Source: Caulochytrium protostelioides (Eukaryota > Chytridiomycota > Caulochytriomycetes > Caulochytriales > Caulochytriaceae). From it: a stretch of DNA of 64,000 nucleotides. The stretch spans positions 62,001 to 126,000 of the forward strand of contig ML014131.1 of the NCBI GenBank assembly GCA_003615045.1, given 5' to 3'. Positions 52,542 to 63,900 of the stretch are shown one piece after another. The number at the start of each line of letters is the position of its first letter. Position 1 is the first letter of the stretch. The notes below the pieces were generated by a model, which saw only the letters and a program-made list of their open reading frames with translations, had not been told where the DNA came from and ran no database searches. The position numbers were made by a program, and so were the translations under genes.

Positions 52542-54133
52542 CGTGGGCAGAGACCGCTCAACGGCCGCCGTGCGCGTGGTCAGTCACTTCCACGTGGTGG
52601 GATACCGGTCGCCGCACGTGGCAGAAACGCCGCTGGGATCTCCGCTCTGGCCGCCGGATTGGGCTGTCACGCTGTGCCGCGTGCAGAAGGGCTTCCGACC
52701 GAGCGCGTCCACGTTCGGCTCTGCGGCGGATCACTGTCGAGACCAACGGTGCTGACGAGCAATGACGACGTCAACGTCGTCGGCCGTCGCGACGAAAAGC
52801 AGGGTACGCGCCGTGCCGCCGTATGGGTCGCGTGAACACGAAGTATGGAGCAGCGTTCCGGCTCCGGCGACGCCGCGCGGCGGTTCCGATGCGGGTTCAG
52901 AGGCGAAAACGGGAATCGTGCGACGCGGGCCAGCGGTCCGAGAGACAAGCGGCAGCGTGGACCAGCGGTAGCACGGGCGCGTGGCGACGCCGACGCCGAC
53001 GGCGCATCCCCCCCGTCACGGCTCTCCATGGCGGCCGCCGAGGCGCACGCGACGTCCGGCCAGACCGCTGCTTTAGAGGCGATCGCGCCAGGCACGGCGG
53101 CCACCGTCCGCCGTCTGGAGCGCCCGCCGGCCGGCGAACGGCGCTGCGCGTGGCGCGATCGGAGTCATGACGCCCAACGCGGTATGCCGGCGGCGGCGGC
53201 GACCGCCGCGACCGACGGCGACCGCCACGAGCGGCGCGGTGGCGGATCGGCTGCCGCGGACGCGGCGACGGCGGCGGCCGCGGTGGTGGCGCGCGCGCGC
53301 CGTTGGGTGGTGGTTGCGGCGATGGGCGATGGGCGCGGGAGGCGGTGCTGCGCCACTCGGCGTGCGCCACTCTCCGGCCCGCCTCAACCGCAAACCGCCC
53401 GTCATACCCGACAGCGGCGGTCGCGTGAGGCGGGCCAGCCCGAGCCGACGATCGCACCAGAGGGCGGCGACAGCGACGGCCGGCAATCAAGAGACGGCAA
53501 CGACTCGTGCCGTGCGTACTGAAACCACGCGACTGCGGCGCATCGTGGCTGCGGCGGCGATGGATCCGAGTTCATGGCCGCCGGCTCAGTCGCACAAACC
53601 GCTCTTGGCCGCTGCGAATCTAATGGTGGCCCTTTTACACGCCGTCGAGGCATGTGTGATGATTAATGCATCGAATCAACGTTTTGTTGGGGGAAACAGA
53701 CAGCTCGTCATGTATATAAGACGGGAACGGGGAGATTCTCATGGTTGTTGTCCATCGGGTCTCTCATCTTTTGACGATTCCAAATTCAAGCACACCGAAC
53801 TGACAACAGTTAAAACCGTGCTTCAGCAGGATTACCCCGTTGATCGTTAGCTTATTTCGATTTCATATCCATTCACGGATACCTTGGCTCATTTTTTTGA
53901 AACCTCCCTTTACACCTTTTTTTTTGTTAGTGCTCGAGGGGTCCCCCCACCCCCGAAAAACCATCATCATATCCTGTATACCCATTTTAAGTCGTGCTGA
54001 TCCTCATTTTTTCCTCTTGTTTGTTCATTTCTTGACTGTGATTGATTGCGATCCCTCGGCGCTCCCCGCCCATCCTACCCCTCAGTGGGTCCATTCAAGT
54101 GATACGACGGTACTTGGTCCGCGCGTGATCGCC
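52542..54133. other. Divergent upstream region of HRD1 and the GPI-protein gene
   Basis: Positions 52780-53560 are very GC-rich and stop-poor, with overlapping low-complexity frames on both strands and no recognisable domain. Positions 53570-54130 are AT-richer, with a TATA box at 53713 and pyrimidine tracts such as T8 near 53918. This is read as promoter and leader DNA for the two flanking genes. Confidence 0.5.
53713..53720 (+). promoter_or_regulatory. Candidate TATA box upstream of the Kre9/Knh1-like gene
   Basis: TATATAAG lies 414 bp before the ATG at 54134, at the start of the AT-rich leader. A transcription start about 30 bp downstream would give a roughly 390-nt pyrimidine-rich leader. 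It is assigned by motif alone. Confidence 0.4.
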
Positions 54134-55162
54134 ATGTCGCCACGCGTGCTGGCACTGCTACTGCTGGTACTCGCCTGGTCCGGCACCGTCAATGGCTTGC
54201 TCCGCGTCACCGAGCCCCATGCCGGTTCCCGCTGGACCGCTGGCTCAGACCAGCTCGTCCGGTGGGACCTACTGGAAGACTCTCAACAGACAATCGATCT
54301 GTACGTCGAGGTAATCCCGTTTTTCTTTGCGGCGGCGACGGCGACGGCGTCACGCTACCATCCGCCTCCCCTCGGAGCTCTGTGCACCTACGCTCGATCC
54401 CTCGCGCTCACCTCCTTTCTTTCAAGCTGTTTTTCTTCTCTGGCCCCCTGCTGCTTCCGCTGCGCTGCGGGATCTGACCGAAAGTAGTATTACGCGGTCG
54501 CCACGCCGTCCAGCGCCCCTGGCGGCACGGCGCGCCATCTCGGGCAGACCAACGTCGCCACAGGCGGCGCGTGGGTCCGACTCCCGCCGGACCTCGATCC
54601 TGCGAAGCCGTACATGCTGCGCGCCGGAATCACAGATCACTGGAGCTTCGGGGGACCCATGGACGTCGGGGTCCCGCCGCCGCCGCCATCAATGGTAGCA
54701 GCTGCCTCGACCGTGAGCGTCGAGGGCGCCAGCCCCGCTCCGGTCCGGCCGGTATCCAATCCGTCCAGCCCATCCGTCACCCAGACGTCGATGATCGCGG
54801 GCGGTTCGGCCACGAGAGCCCCGGCGGCGACGGGAGGCCCCACGACCATCTCCATGCCACCGGATGCCCTGGCGACCACGCGCTCTGTGGCACGCACCGT
54901 GTCGTTCCGTTCCGGTAAGTGGAAACCCACCCACGGCGAGAGATGGGTTGAATGAGGCAACAACAGGATACTCACCTACGTTCAACGGCTGGCTTGCATG
55001 GCTCTGATATGATTTCACACAGAGGCCGGCGATCGAAGTATACCGACCCGCATCCCGGTGCTGGGCGCGCCGCGGTCGGACAGCAGCGCGTGGCATCGCT
55101 CCTCGCATATCTGGATCGAGACCGCGGTGGCCTGTTTGGCCACGATCTTGAATCTGCTCTGA
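54134..55162 (+). CDS. Secreted GPI-anchored protein with Kre9/Knh1-like N-domain
   Basis: Three exons are inferred: 54134-54310, 54488-54914 and 55023-55162. The introns are 177 bp (GTAATC...TAG, with CTGAC near the 3' end) and 108 bp (GTAAGT...CAG). Splicing gives 247 residues. The signal peptide is MSPRVLALLLLVLAWSGTVNG. The N-domain follows, with RVTEPHAGSRWTAGSDQLVR, IDLYVE, GAWVRLPPDL and YMLRAGI, matching the Ig-like Kre9/Knh1 N-terminal fold of fungal wall proteins. A Ser/Thr/Pro-rich linker leads to a C-terminal hydrophobic segment (IWIETAVACLATILNLL) preceded by Asp-Ser-Ser, which fits a GPI-attachment signal. It probably sits on the plasma membrane or wall with a structural role in beta-glucan assembly or adhesion. 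The third exon is the least certain; reading through its donor site would end the protein at 54955 without a GPI signal. Confidence 0.72.
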
Positions 55163-56173
55163 GCGCCCTCGGTTGCGGCCTTTTTTCTCACTTTTGTTTT
55201 ACGTTTTGTCTGTTTTCTGTTGTGTGTGCTGCGGCCGACGATCACGCCCGATGGTGGTGCCTGGTGGTGCCCGCCGTTCGGGCCCCGATCGGCCGAGTTG
55301 ATGTCGCCTTCTGTAGCCCTTTTCCTTTCCCTTTTTTGCCCGTGTTGGTGGGTACGCATTTTTTGAATTGAATTTTGAATTTCCGCTACGCGCCGGAGGA
55401 CGCCGATGGAACCAGGATGGATGGATGGATGGAACCAGGTGACACCAAGCACCAAAGCCATTTGTTGGCGAGCACCATGGCGGTCAGCCGGCTGGGTCAG
55501 GCGCGACCCAGATTACGTGGGAAGCGGGCGAGAACTCGGAAACGCATGATGTGGTGGTGGTGTGAGCCTACAGGAAGAACGCCACTCATGCTTGAGAAGG
55601 GGTGAATCGGCCATGCCGCGGATGTGCAACAGCGGCAATGGTTTATTGCGCCACAAGCCGGGTCAAACCATCATCCAGTACATAGACAGACACACACGCG
55701 ACATTGTCGTTCTCACATTGGTGCGATCGGTTCTGGTCGTTGTGACCTTAGAGAGGATCCTTGACACGAGACCACAGCCAGAACCTCGACACGCCGTCGC
55801 TGCCGCCGACGCATCGGCTTATCGCCAATCTCCGCTCTCCATTGTTCCCCTTGCTGGGCACAAACTTCCGCACGGATACATCATCAGCAATACCAGATAC
55901 CCTAACATTCCAGACGTCGCGTCGGTCAACGACGCGAGAGAAACGCGGGCATCACGCACCGCGTGAGCTTCGAACCAGACCCGCGAGCCTGTCGGAGATT
56001 TCGATCCCAGCGCTTCGCGACGAGACTTGCTGTTTCGGTAACCCCCTGTATCTTAGCACCCACCCACAACGATGCGCCGTGGTATCCGCAGCCACTAGCC
56101 CCGTCGCCTCGCCGTTTATCGACCGCAGCCATCGACATCCGGCGACCACGCCGCCGCCACCGCCGTCGGCGTC
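55163..56173. other. Intergenic region with a GGAT microsatellite
   Basis: This contains T-rich DNA at 55180-55370, a short (GGAT)n run at about 55415-55433, and no supported gene. Confidence 0.5.
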
Positions 56174-59100
56174 ATGGAGTACGGCGACACCTCCAAGATC
56201 ACCCGGACCATCCGCAAAATCCGCACCCGCATCGCGGCTGTCAAGAAACAAGCGCGCCGGCCCGTGCTCCCGCGATCGGCGTCGCTCTCCCTCACGGATC
56301 TGGGCGGCTGGAGTGCGGCCGATGGCAGCGGTAATGGCATTGGCGGTACGGGTGATCCCGGCTGGACACCCCGCCCGCAGGAGGCCTGGCACCCAGCCGC
56401 CACGGGCCGCCATGCCGGATCGCTCTACAGCGGATCGCTGTTCGCACCGTATGGGTCGCGACGGCCAGGGCGTGTCGCCCTCAAAACATACTCGAAGCGC
56501 GGCACGGCCACGGCGTCCCCACTGCCGTCGGTGGCGGGCAGGTTGATCCAGGACGACGTCGACGATATCTGGCAAGCACGCGACCGCCACAATCTGCACA
56601 GCGACGCGTATACTCGCGAAATCAGTCTGCTGCGGCTTCTGTACAAACAGATCCTGCGCGACATTGTGCCGGCTTGCCGCGCGCTCGAAGATAGCTACCA
56701 GTCGCGGCCCTTGCCGCCCATCGCCTCCCAGCGGCCACCGCCACTGTCCCCGTCCCTGTCAGAAGTCAAGCCGGGGGCGTCGCCGCCGTCGCTCGCCTCG
56801 CTCGCCGCGTTCGCGTTTGGCCGCACGTCGCCGAGCCCCACAACGGTGCCCGAGGACGATTTGGTAGAGCACGAGCGTGCGTGGTATGCACAGGTGCCCG
56901 AGCATCTGCATCCGCTCGTGCTCCTCCAGCATCTGGTGGAGCTCTTGCTGGATGAACCGATTCTTTACCAAGATGTGCTGGCCTTCGTACCGGTGTTCGC
57001 GAGCGCTGGCGCCTTCCACCAGGCCCTGGAGATTCTCAAAGTCGTTTGGGCAGGTCCCCATCGACCGCCGAGCCTGACGCCCCTCTTTCAAGCCGCGGAG
57101 GCGCTCGGGTGCCTGGACGCATTCCAGCGCCATGTGCTCGCCACGATGCGCTGGAAGGACGCTTTTGTCGAGGCATACCACGACGTTCCCAGTGAGCTGC
57201 TCGGCGTGCCGGTGCTCGCCGGGCTGATCAATATGGCGCTCACAGCGCCGAAGCGGCCGGGCCATGGCGTCGACAGCCATGCGTGGCATCCGCTGGTCAT
57301 CAAGCTCTTGCCTCTGCTGAATGAAACGACAGTGCTGATGCGCGACCCGGCGGTCGCGACCCAGCTTTGTCGCTGGGTCCACCACCCGCGCTTCCGGCTG
57401 TTGACGACTCACGTGTTGACGTTTCTGCATCTACATCATACCTGTGCCAGCCATGTGCTTGAGTGGGAGGCGCATGGCCGCTGCCTGTTTACGTCGGTCT
57501 CCTGGTTCCAGGAGCATCTTGGACAGATTGACGCCGACTTGAGCGTCCATCCGACGCTGTTTCCAACGGATATGAAGACGTGTTTACTCGCGCTGATCGA
57601 GCTGGACTCCCACATCGCCTGGGCCTGGCTCGTCGCCATCCACAATGGCGGCTACTATCTCGGCAACCTGAACCCCGAATTCATTCAGCACCACATCCAC
57701 TCGCTTCAAAGCGTGTGCCAGCTCGGCCAGAAGTGGCGCCTTGAATCCATGCTGGATATCTGGGTGCCTGTTTCATCCGTCGAGGCCGACAAGACGGCTG
57801 AAAACGATCTTACTCCCCCGAAGCCGACGATGCAAAAAGCGGCGACCCTCTCATCACACTCTCCTCAGCAAGCAGTATCGTTTGTACCATCGCTGGCATC
57901 AAAATGCATGGCACCGCCAGTTGCATCAGCATCATCATCACCGTTAGCATTAGCATCACCATCACCAGATTTACCCTTACCCGCATACCAGCAGTGCCAA
58001 TCCAATTGCCAACCAGCATTGACATCGCCGCTAGGTTCATCCCCGTCATCCGATCATCCCCGAACCATTCTTGATCGTTCCTTGCGGCCGCCCGCATGCG
58101 AAGCGGGACCCGGCTGCTCTCTATCGCCCAAGCCCATGACCAACTCCGCCGGATCCTGCGATCCGTCCGCATCTGCTTCCGAGAACGGACCGTGTGCCAA
58201 GCGTCCCCGTCACAGTTCTCTCTTGGGCGACACCGCTCAGACGACGCTCGCCATCGCCACTGCCACCGCCACCGCCGACCCGAGCGCCACCACTGTCGCC
58301 GCTCTCCACACGCCCCAGAAGCCCGTCGCAAGCCGCGATGTGTTTGGCGACGAGAGTCCCGAAAAGATCGGGCCTATTGCGTATCGCGCCTCGCTGCCGA
58401 TTCTGCCTTGTCGTACCGAGTATTGTGGAAGCCAAGATGAGCGTGGAAGCGATAGTGGCAGCGACAGCAAAAGCGATAGTGGCAGCGATAGCAGAAGCGG
58501 TAGTGGCAGCGATAGCAGAAGTGGTAGTGGCAGCGATAGCGAAAGCCATAGTCTAACCCATCGTCGAAGTGACAGCGAAGGCGATCTCCACAGCCAAAAC
58601 GATGAGCTCGATCCCGGTCCGGAAAACCGATCCCGGTCGATCTCGCCTCGAGCCAGCAACATTCTTAATGTTCCTCGGACAGCGGTTGATCGTCCGCTTG
58701 CCGTCGATCCGGACGATCAGGCATTCGCTAAGGACGAGGATCAGCTGCAAGCTGTCGATGCCGACCCGATCCACGTGTCCTCTCCAGCACGCATCCATAT
58801 CGGCGATGCTCTCTGTCCCCGCGTGGATAGCGACATCGATATCGATCTCACTGCAGCGGCGGATGAGGCGGACCATCACCATGATTCCAAAAATAACGGT
58901 CCTCTCGATTCGCCGCCGCCTACGGACCCGTTCATGGACAGTTCTTGCCCCTCGCTGCGCAGCAGCAGCGGTTCCTGCGACGCCACGAGCCCGTCCTCGC
59001 GTACGCCGTCGCGGGCACCCTCGCCGCGCGCATGGTCGCCCCCGTCGCCCACCCGGGTGACCCGGACCCGCCAGGCTCCGGCCGCCGTCAACGCGTCCCA

Positions 59101-59776
59101 GATCGAGACGTTCACGACGTCGGTGTCACCGCCGGTCGAGCCGCACTGGGTCGACGTCGTGCCGACGCGGCCGGCTTCGCCGACCCTGGCCCATCGACCG
59201 GCACCCCGGTCCTTTATTTCGGAAGCGCCGCTGCCTGCCGCGGTCCGGTACTTGACGTCGCTGCTATACGACGACAACGGTGACAGCGGTCATGGAGCAG
59301 CGGCGTCATTCTGCGAGATGCGGCGGGAACCCGCGGCTTCTGCACCGCCGCGCCGCTCGCAGCGCCTCCGTGCCGCTGCCGCGCCATCAGCATTGTATGG
59401 CACGCATGCCGTCGGGGTCCACTCCGATATCGAGATTTTGTCGGAAGACGAGCAGGACAACAGCGTCGGTGGGACGCATGACATTGCTGATGAGGATGAG
59501 GATGATAGCACGCAGAGCACTGAGAGCGAGAGCGATGCTGATTACCACAGCGGCCCGTATGGTCTCTTTGTGAATCGCTCGCGGCGGCCGATCCGCGACG
59601 CGGCGGTGCGTGTCGCCGGCCGCGTCTACTACCACTCGCCCGTCTCACGGCAAGCGTCCAAGCGTCGCCGGCCTGCACCGCCGATGCCAGCCTCCCCGAC
59701 CCACAAGATGCCGTGCCAGCAGACCCTCGCCAGTCCGCTTCCAGTCACGCTTGACTCGGATGACTTTCTCCACTAG
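56174..59776 (+). CDS. Unrecognised 1,200-residue protein with helical core and Ser/Asp-rich repeats
   Basis: I do not recognise a family. The start has a basic helix (SKITRTIRKIRTRIAAVKKQ). Residues about 130-540 look globular and helical (LRLLYKQILRDIVPACRAL; LVLLQHLVELLLDEPILYQD; many Trp/His/Leu), with the periodicity of an alpha-solenoid. Residues about 560-1130 are disordered and Ser/Pro/Asp-rich, including a 24-bp tandem repeat read as Gly/Asp-Ser units (about 760-791). The tail has a strongly acidic patch (DEDEDD) followed by a conserved-looking segment (RRPIRDAAVRVAGRVYYHSP) and the basic KRRR, suggesting a nuclear location. The ATG at 56174 is the first in a frame open for 3.6 kb with no intron. 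The middle codons are less biased, consistent with weak constraint in the disordered part. The function is unknown. Confidence 0.75.
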   Translation: MEYGDTSKITRTIRKIRTRIAAVKKQARRPVLPRSASLSLTDLGGWSAADGSGNGIGGTGDPGWTPRPQEAWHPAATGRHAGSLYSGSLFAPYGSRRPGRVALKTYSKRGTATASPLPSVAGRLIQDDVDDIWQARDRHNLHSDAYTREISLLRLLYKQILRDIVPACRALEDSYQSRPLPPIASQRPPPLSPSLSEVKPGASPPSLASLAAFAFGRTSPSPTTVPEDDLVEHERAWYAQVPEHLHPLVLLQHLVELLLDEPILYQDVLAFVPVFASAGAFHQALEILKVVWAGPHRPPSLTPLFQAAEALGCLDAFQRHVLATMRWKDAFVEAYHDVPSELLGVPVLAGLINMALTAPKRPGHGVDSHAWHPLVIKLLPLLNETTVLMRDPAVATQLCRWVHHPRFRLLTTHVLTFLHLHHTCASHVLEWEAHGRCLFTSVSWFQEHLGQIDADLSVHPTLFPTDMKTCLLALIELDSHIAWAWLVAIHNGGYYLGNLNPEFIQHHIHSLQSVCQLGQKWRLESMLDIWVPVSSVEADKTAENDLTPPKPTMQKAATLSSHSPQQAVSFVPSLASKCMAPPVASASSSPLALASPSPDLPLPAYQQCQSNCQPALTSPLGSSPSSDHPRTILDRSLRPPACEAGPGCSLSPKPMTNSAGSCDPSASASENGPCAKRPRHSSLLGDTAQTTLAIATATATADPSATTVAALHTPQKPVASRDVFGDESPEKIGPIAYRASLPILPCRTEYCGSQDERGSDSGSDSKSDSGSDSRSGSGSDSRSGSGSDSESHSLTHRRSDSEGDLHSQNDELDPGPENRSRSISPRASNILNVPRTAVDRPLAVDPDDQAFAKDEDQLQAVDADPIHVSSPARIHIGDALCPRVDSDIDIDLTAAADEADHHHDSKNNGPLDSPPPTDPFMDSSCPSLRSSSGSCDATSPSSRTPSRAPSPRAWSPPSPTRVTRTRQAPAAVNASQIETFTTSVSPPVEPHWVDVVPTRPASPTLAHRPAPRSFISEAPLPAAVRYLTSLLYDDNGDSGHGAAASFCEMRREPAASAPPRRSQRLRAAAAPSALYGTHAVGVHSDIEILSEDEQDNSVGGTHDIADEDEDDSTQSTESESDADYHSGPYGLFVNRSRRPIRDAAVRVAGRVYYHSPVSRQASKRRRPAPPMPASPTHKMPCQQTLASPLPVTLDSDDFLH
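58451..58546. repeat. Four tandem 24-bp units coding Ser-Asp/Gly repeats
   Basis: Four units start at 58451, 58475, 58499 and 58523. They follow the pattern GRTAGTGGCAGCGAYAGC plus six variable bases. They lie in frame within the unrecognised 1,200-residue protein gene and give DSGSDSKS-type octapeptides. Confidence 0.92.
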
Positions 59777-60900
59777 ATCTGCCGGATCTGCTCTGTAAAC
59801 CAACTTCCATCGATTTACCCTATCATCGAATCCGTTATCTCCGACGACCAAAAAAAGGCGCTTCTGTATGTTAGCGATCTGCGCGGATCGGCATTGCCCT
59901 GAACTCTTCTAGGAAAAGGGGGCCGCCGCATAACCGACGAAGGGAATGCACAAGCATCGGCCGGCGTCCCGCACGGGCCCTCGCCAGTTGAAATCAACGG
60001 AAGGCGCCGCCCCAACTGTCTCGGCCCCGCCGTCCCTCGGCCCAGAGACCGGCGGCACACCGGTCGGTCGGAGCAGCGCACCGCGGCGCGCGGGGGATCG
60101 GAAAAGGGGCGATCAACGGAATCAGGCAACGAGCGATCCAGCACTCCTCTGCGATGGCAGTCAGCCATCTTCCGATGGCTGGGGAAAGCACCCTCGATCA
60201 TTGCTGCTGAGAGGCCGGCTTCGTCCGATATCGGTGCGACAGTATGCTTGGCGTGGTTTGGATCATGGCTTAAAGACATCAGTCCTGTACAGCTGCGGTG
60301 AAAAGAGACAGCGATCTCAATCAAGGACGATCCGCCTTGGCCAAGTCATCTTCTCGGTACGGAACGACACGGCTCGGCACGGCATCACCCATCGTGCACC
60401 TTATCCGCTTACATCGTATCTGACCGTGCGGTCGTTGATTGCGGCGCCCGGAACGGCGCTCCGCATCCCTCGCGGCCATCGCGATCCGACCTCCACTCGT
60501 TCTGAGCGATCTTCGGGTGTCTTGACCCCATCGGGCACGGGACAAGCTTTCCGAAATTGCCGGTACAGAGCGATCCCTTGCCGATCCTTACTTCATTACC
60601 ACGTGCTGCGCATGTGGGCAGCGACGCCTCCTGCGTCCTGTGCGTTTGTTCAGCTGCTGTTGCATCGCGCGGTTGAGCGACGGCCGCGTGCTTGTTTCAG
60701 TCAGGACGGGCCTCGTGCACACGCATCAGTGTCATACCATACTCCGGAAACAACCACGTGCATTTCACGCGCATTTCGCGTGGGCAGATCTCCAGAGCGC
60801 CGGCTGTGTGCGGAGTAAAAAAAAAAGCTTTTTTTTCTCCTCTGTGGTCTTGCTTTTTTCTTTTGCATTGGATCGCCACATCTGGGTGATCTGATCCGCA
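59777..60900. other. Intergenic region upstream of the dynein gene
   Basis: A 290-codon frame (59946-60818, plus) starts with ATG but has no recognisable domain or compositional signal and is treated as chance. An A/T palindrome lies 65 bp before the dynein ATG. No RNA gene was seen. Confidence 0.45.
60817..60836. promoter_or_regulatory. Palindromic poly(dA:dT) element before the dynein start
   Basis: Ten A, then GC, then eight T form a perfect inverted repeat centred on AAGCTT. Such tracts exclude nucleosomes in fungal promoters. Position close to the ATG (60901) suggests a core promoter role for the dynein gene. This is inferred from location only. Confidence 0.35.
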
Positions 60901-63900
60901 ATGGCGGAATCACGCCGCGTGCCACGGTTCGGGCGCGTGCTCGAGCCGAAGGTGCCTGACAAGAATGAGTTTCTGGCCCTCGTGGCCGGGTACGGCGACC
61001 GTGAAAACACCGTAAGTGACCATTCCCGTGCCCGATATCGACATCATGATGCACTCATGCTGGCAGCTCGCATACGTCATACATCAACGGTTCATCGATA
61101 TCAACGGACTCATTTGTTTCACGTTGTTGCGACTTTCGATGATATGTTGAAACTCTCCATCTGCTATGGACGGCCGTTTTTAGGTCTATGCCGTCAACTT
61201 GTCCAAGGCGAATCTGCCGCCGATTCTCAAAGTCGATGGGATCGAGCGTGCGGCGCCTTTCAAGGAGGAGCGCTTCTCGCGCGCCTTGGCCGACTCGATC
61301 GGCAACAACTTCAGCCTTCAGGCCGCTGATCTAACGGTGAACCAGATCACCCATGCCATGCGCAATGAGGCCGAGCATGACCATACGGCGGCCAGCCGCT
61401 CGCGGCCCATCTCCCGAGCGTAAGTTTTCTGAGACGATGTGTCGTGCTTATATCGCACGACGATCTCGAACACATGTATGCTTGTCCCGAACCAGCCAGT
61501 ATGAACTGACCGATTCGTATTGATTTTGTTTTCCGGTTGAACGGTCGTAGTGGGGCTCGCCCGAAGTCTCCTGTGCTGCCGAGTCCGGAGCGCGCCCCCG
61601 AGTCCCGGCCGATGTCGCCGATATCCCGCATCCGCACCCACCAGCTGGCCCACCCGTCGTGGTCCTCGCCCTCCGCGTCATCGGCGACGCTCGCGTCCAA
61701 GCCCCAGACCGCAGCAGACCCGCTGGAGTTCAAACGCGTCGCGCTGGATCCGTACGACCTGCCATCGCACAACCTCGACGAACAGCTCACGTCGCACCAG
61801 CGCTACTGGTTCTACGTCTCCAAGGGGCTGCCCGACGAAGCTGTCGCCAAAGTCACGCCCGAGACGCTGCGCAGTATCGCGTCGCGCATCACGCCGTCGC
61901 CGCGGCGGTTCGATCCCAAGCTCCAGAAGGCTCTCGAAGCCGAAGTCGGCGAAGAGCATATCGGCGCCCTCAAGAAGGCGATTGTGGACTACGTCCTGTT
62001 GGACCCTGAGGAGGAGAAGCGGTTGCACATCAATCGGGACGAGCTGCCGAGCCCTTGGCTGACGATCGCAGCGCGGGCGCCCGTGCCGTGGCACGATGCG
62101 ATCCCTCCCGTGCGTGAGCAGCTGCACAAAACACTGCTCGTCTGCCATCCCATGATGCGGCGCTTGCTTTCGCTCTTCTGCACCCACTACGCCTCTCTGC
62201 GCGTCTTCCACTGCAGCTCGCTCACGCCGGCGGTGCTCCCGGTCAATATCTATCGGTTCCGCAGTATGGTCTCCGAGAGCGCCGACGAGTTCCGACAGAA
62301 GATATGCAACCAGTGGATCCCCCACGTGGTCAACCAGCTATACACCACGAAGGCCGAGTGGTACCCGGTCGTGAACGCCCAACGGGACCCGGCGGCCGCC
62401 GAAGAAGCGTATGCGAAGCTGGATATGTTTTTCCGCTCGTTGTCGACGCTCATGTCCAATCAGATGTGGTCGCTCTTTGAGCAATCGCTTCAAAGCATGG
62501 ACCAATTTTTTATGACGCAGTATGGTAGCCAGACAATACCCAAAGACTTGTCGCAGCTCGGCGAATCAAGCAGTATTTCTGCGGCGGGCCATGCCTGGCC
62601 AGTCATTGCGATTCGCGTCGTGGTGCAGAACACGCAGGTCGTCACTGAACCGTCGTCGTCCGAGATCGAAGTCGAGATCACCAGTATGTACCAGGATATG
62701 TTGAATGCGTTGACAAAGCTGCCGCGCGTCGAGTCGCAGATCTTTGCTGACATCGCCAAAGAGCAAGAACAGGAAACTGCGACCGGCAACGACAGTTCGA
62801 CCTCGGCCTACAAAACCTATCTCTCACTCATTCCGGCCCAAAGCACCGCCAGCAGCCTGGGTGCCCACCTGATTGCGCTCTTCCGCTCACATGCGGCCCT
62901 GCCGACCGCGTGGATTCATACCACATTCTTGCCGTTTAAAAGCCTGTTGACGCGCCGCATTGAAAAGAAGCTTGAAGAGTTTATCATCACCTTGCCCACC
63001 GCAACGGGGCTCAGTTCCGCTGAAGAGTTGGCGGCCTTTGAAACGGAAATTGCGTCGATCACTGAGCTCTCGGCTGCGGTCCAGCAGATTCCCGACGTCA
63101 TTCATCTGGGTCTGTACCAGCTGGATGTGTCATCGGCGAAGCAGCAGCTCGTGCTGATGTGCCAGCACCTGCAGAAGAAGCTGACAACCATCGTGTGCGA
63201 TCGCACACGCACTGTGAATCTGCAGATCTGCGACGCGTTCGAGCGGATCTCCGCGAAGGTGATGAAGTCGGCGACGTCGATTGCGGACGTCGTCAACACC
63301 CTCGCATACCTGGAAAAGGTGCGCGAAACCGAGATTCCCGAGCTGGAGGGCCAGATCAGCGGCAGCGGGCGCTGCTTGCAGTTCCTGCTAGACTATGCGA
63401 TCCTCTCCGAAGAAGACGTGAAGCTGAATGCGGCGGTGCTCAACTGGCCTGATAAGATCCAGCCCATCTTTGATCTCGGCCAGAAGCGACTCTCGCAGAA
63501 GCTCAACAAGGCCCAGGAGGATGTGCGCACACGCCGCGACAAGGTCGCCGAGACGCTGGAAGAGTTGGTAGCCAGCGCGAACAAGTTCCAGGACTACGGC
63601 TTGCTTGCTGAGTTGCCAGAATACGTGCGCAAGCTAGACGCATTCCAGGCCAAGAGCGACGAGCTTGCGACGCAGATCGATCAAATCCATGCTGACGAGG
63701 AACTGCTCGAGTGGGAGCGCACCGCCTTTGATGCGTACGGTGAGATGCAGCAGATCCTCGAGCCCTACCGCCAGCTGTGGGACACGGTGGCCACCTTCCA
63801 GCAGCAGTACAGCGGTTGGCTGAATGGCCCGCTCGTCAACATGGACTACGAGACACTGTCCGAGTCGATCGATACGATGTGGCGCAGCTTGTTCAAGCTG

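Noticed and set aside
53840-54133. N-terminal extension of the Kre9/Knh1-like protein
   Set aside because: The frame opens at TTG, and the signal peptide starts exactly at the ATG at 54134.
59946-60818. 290-codon plus-strand frame upstream of dynein
   Set aside because: No domain, signal peptide, coding bias or convincing context; treated as chance.
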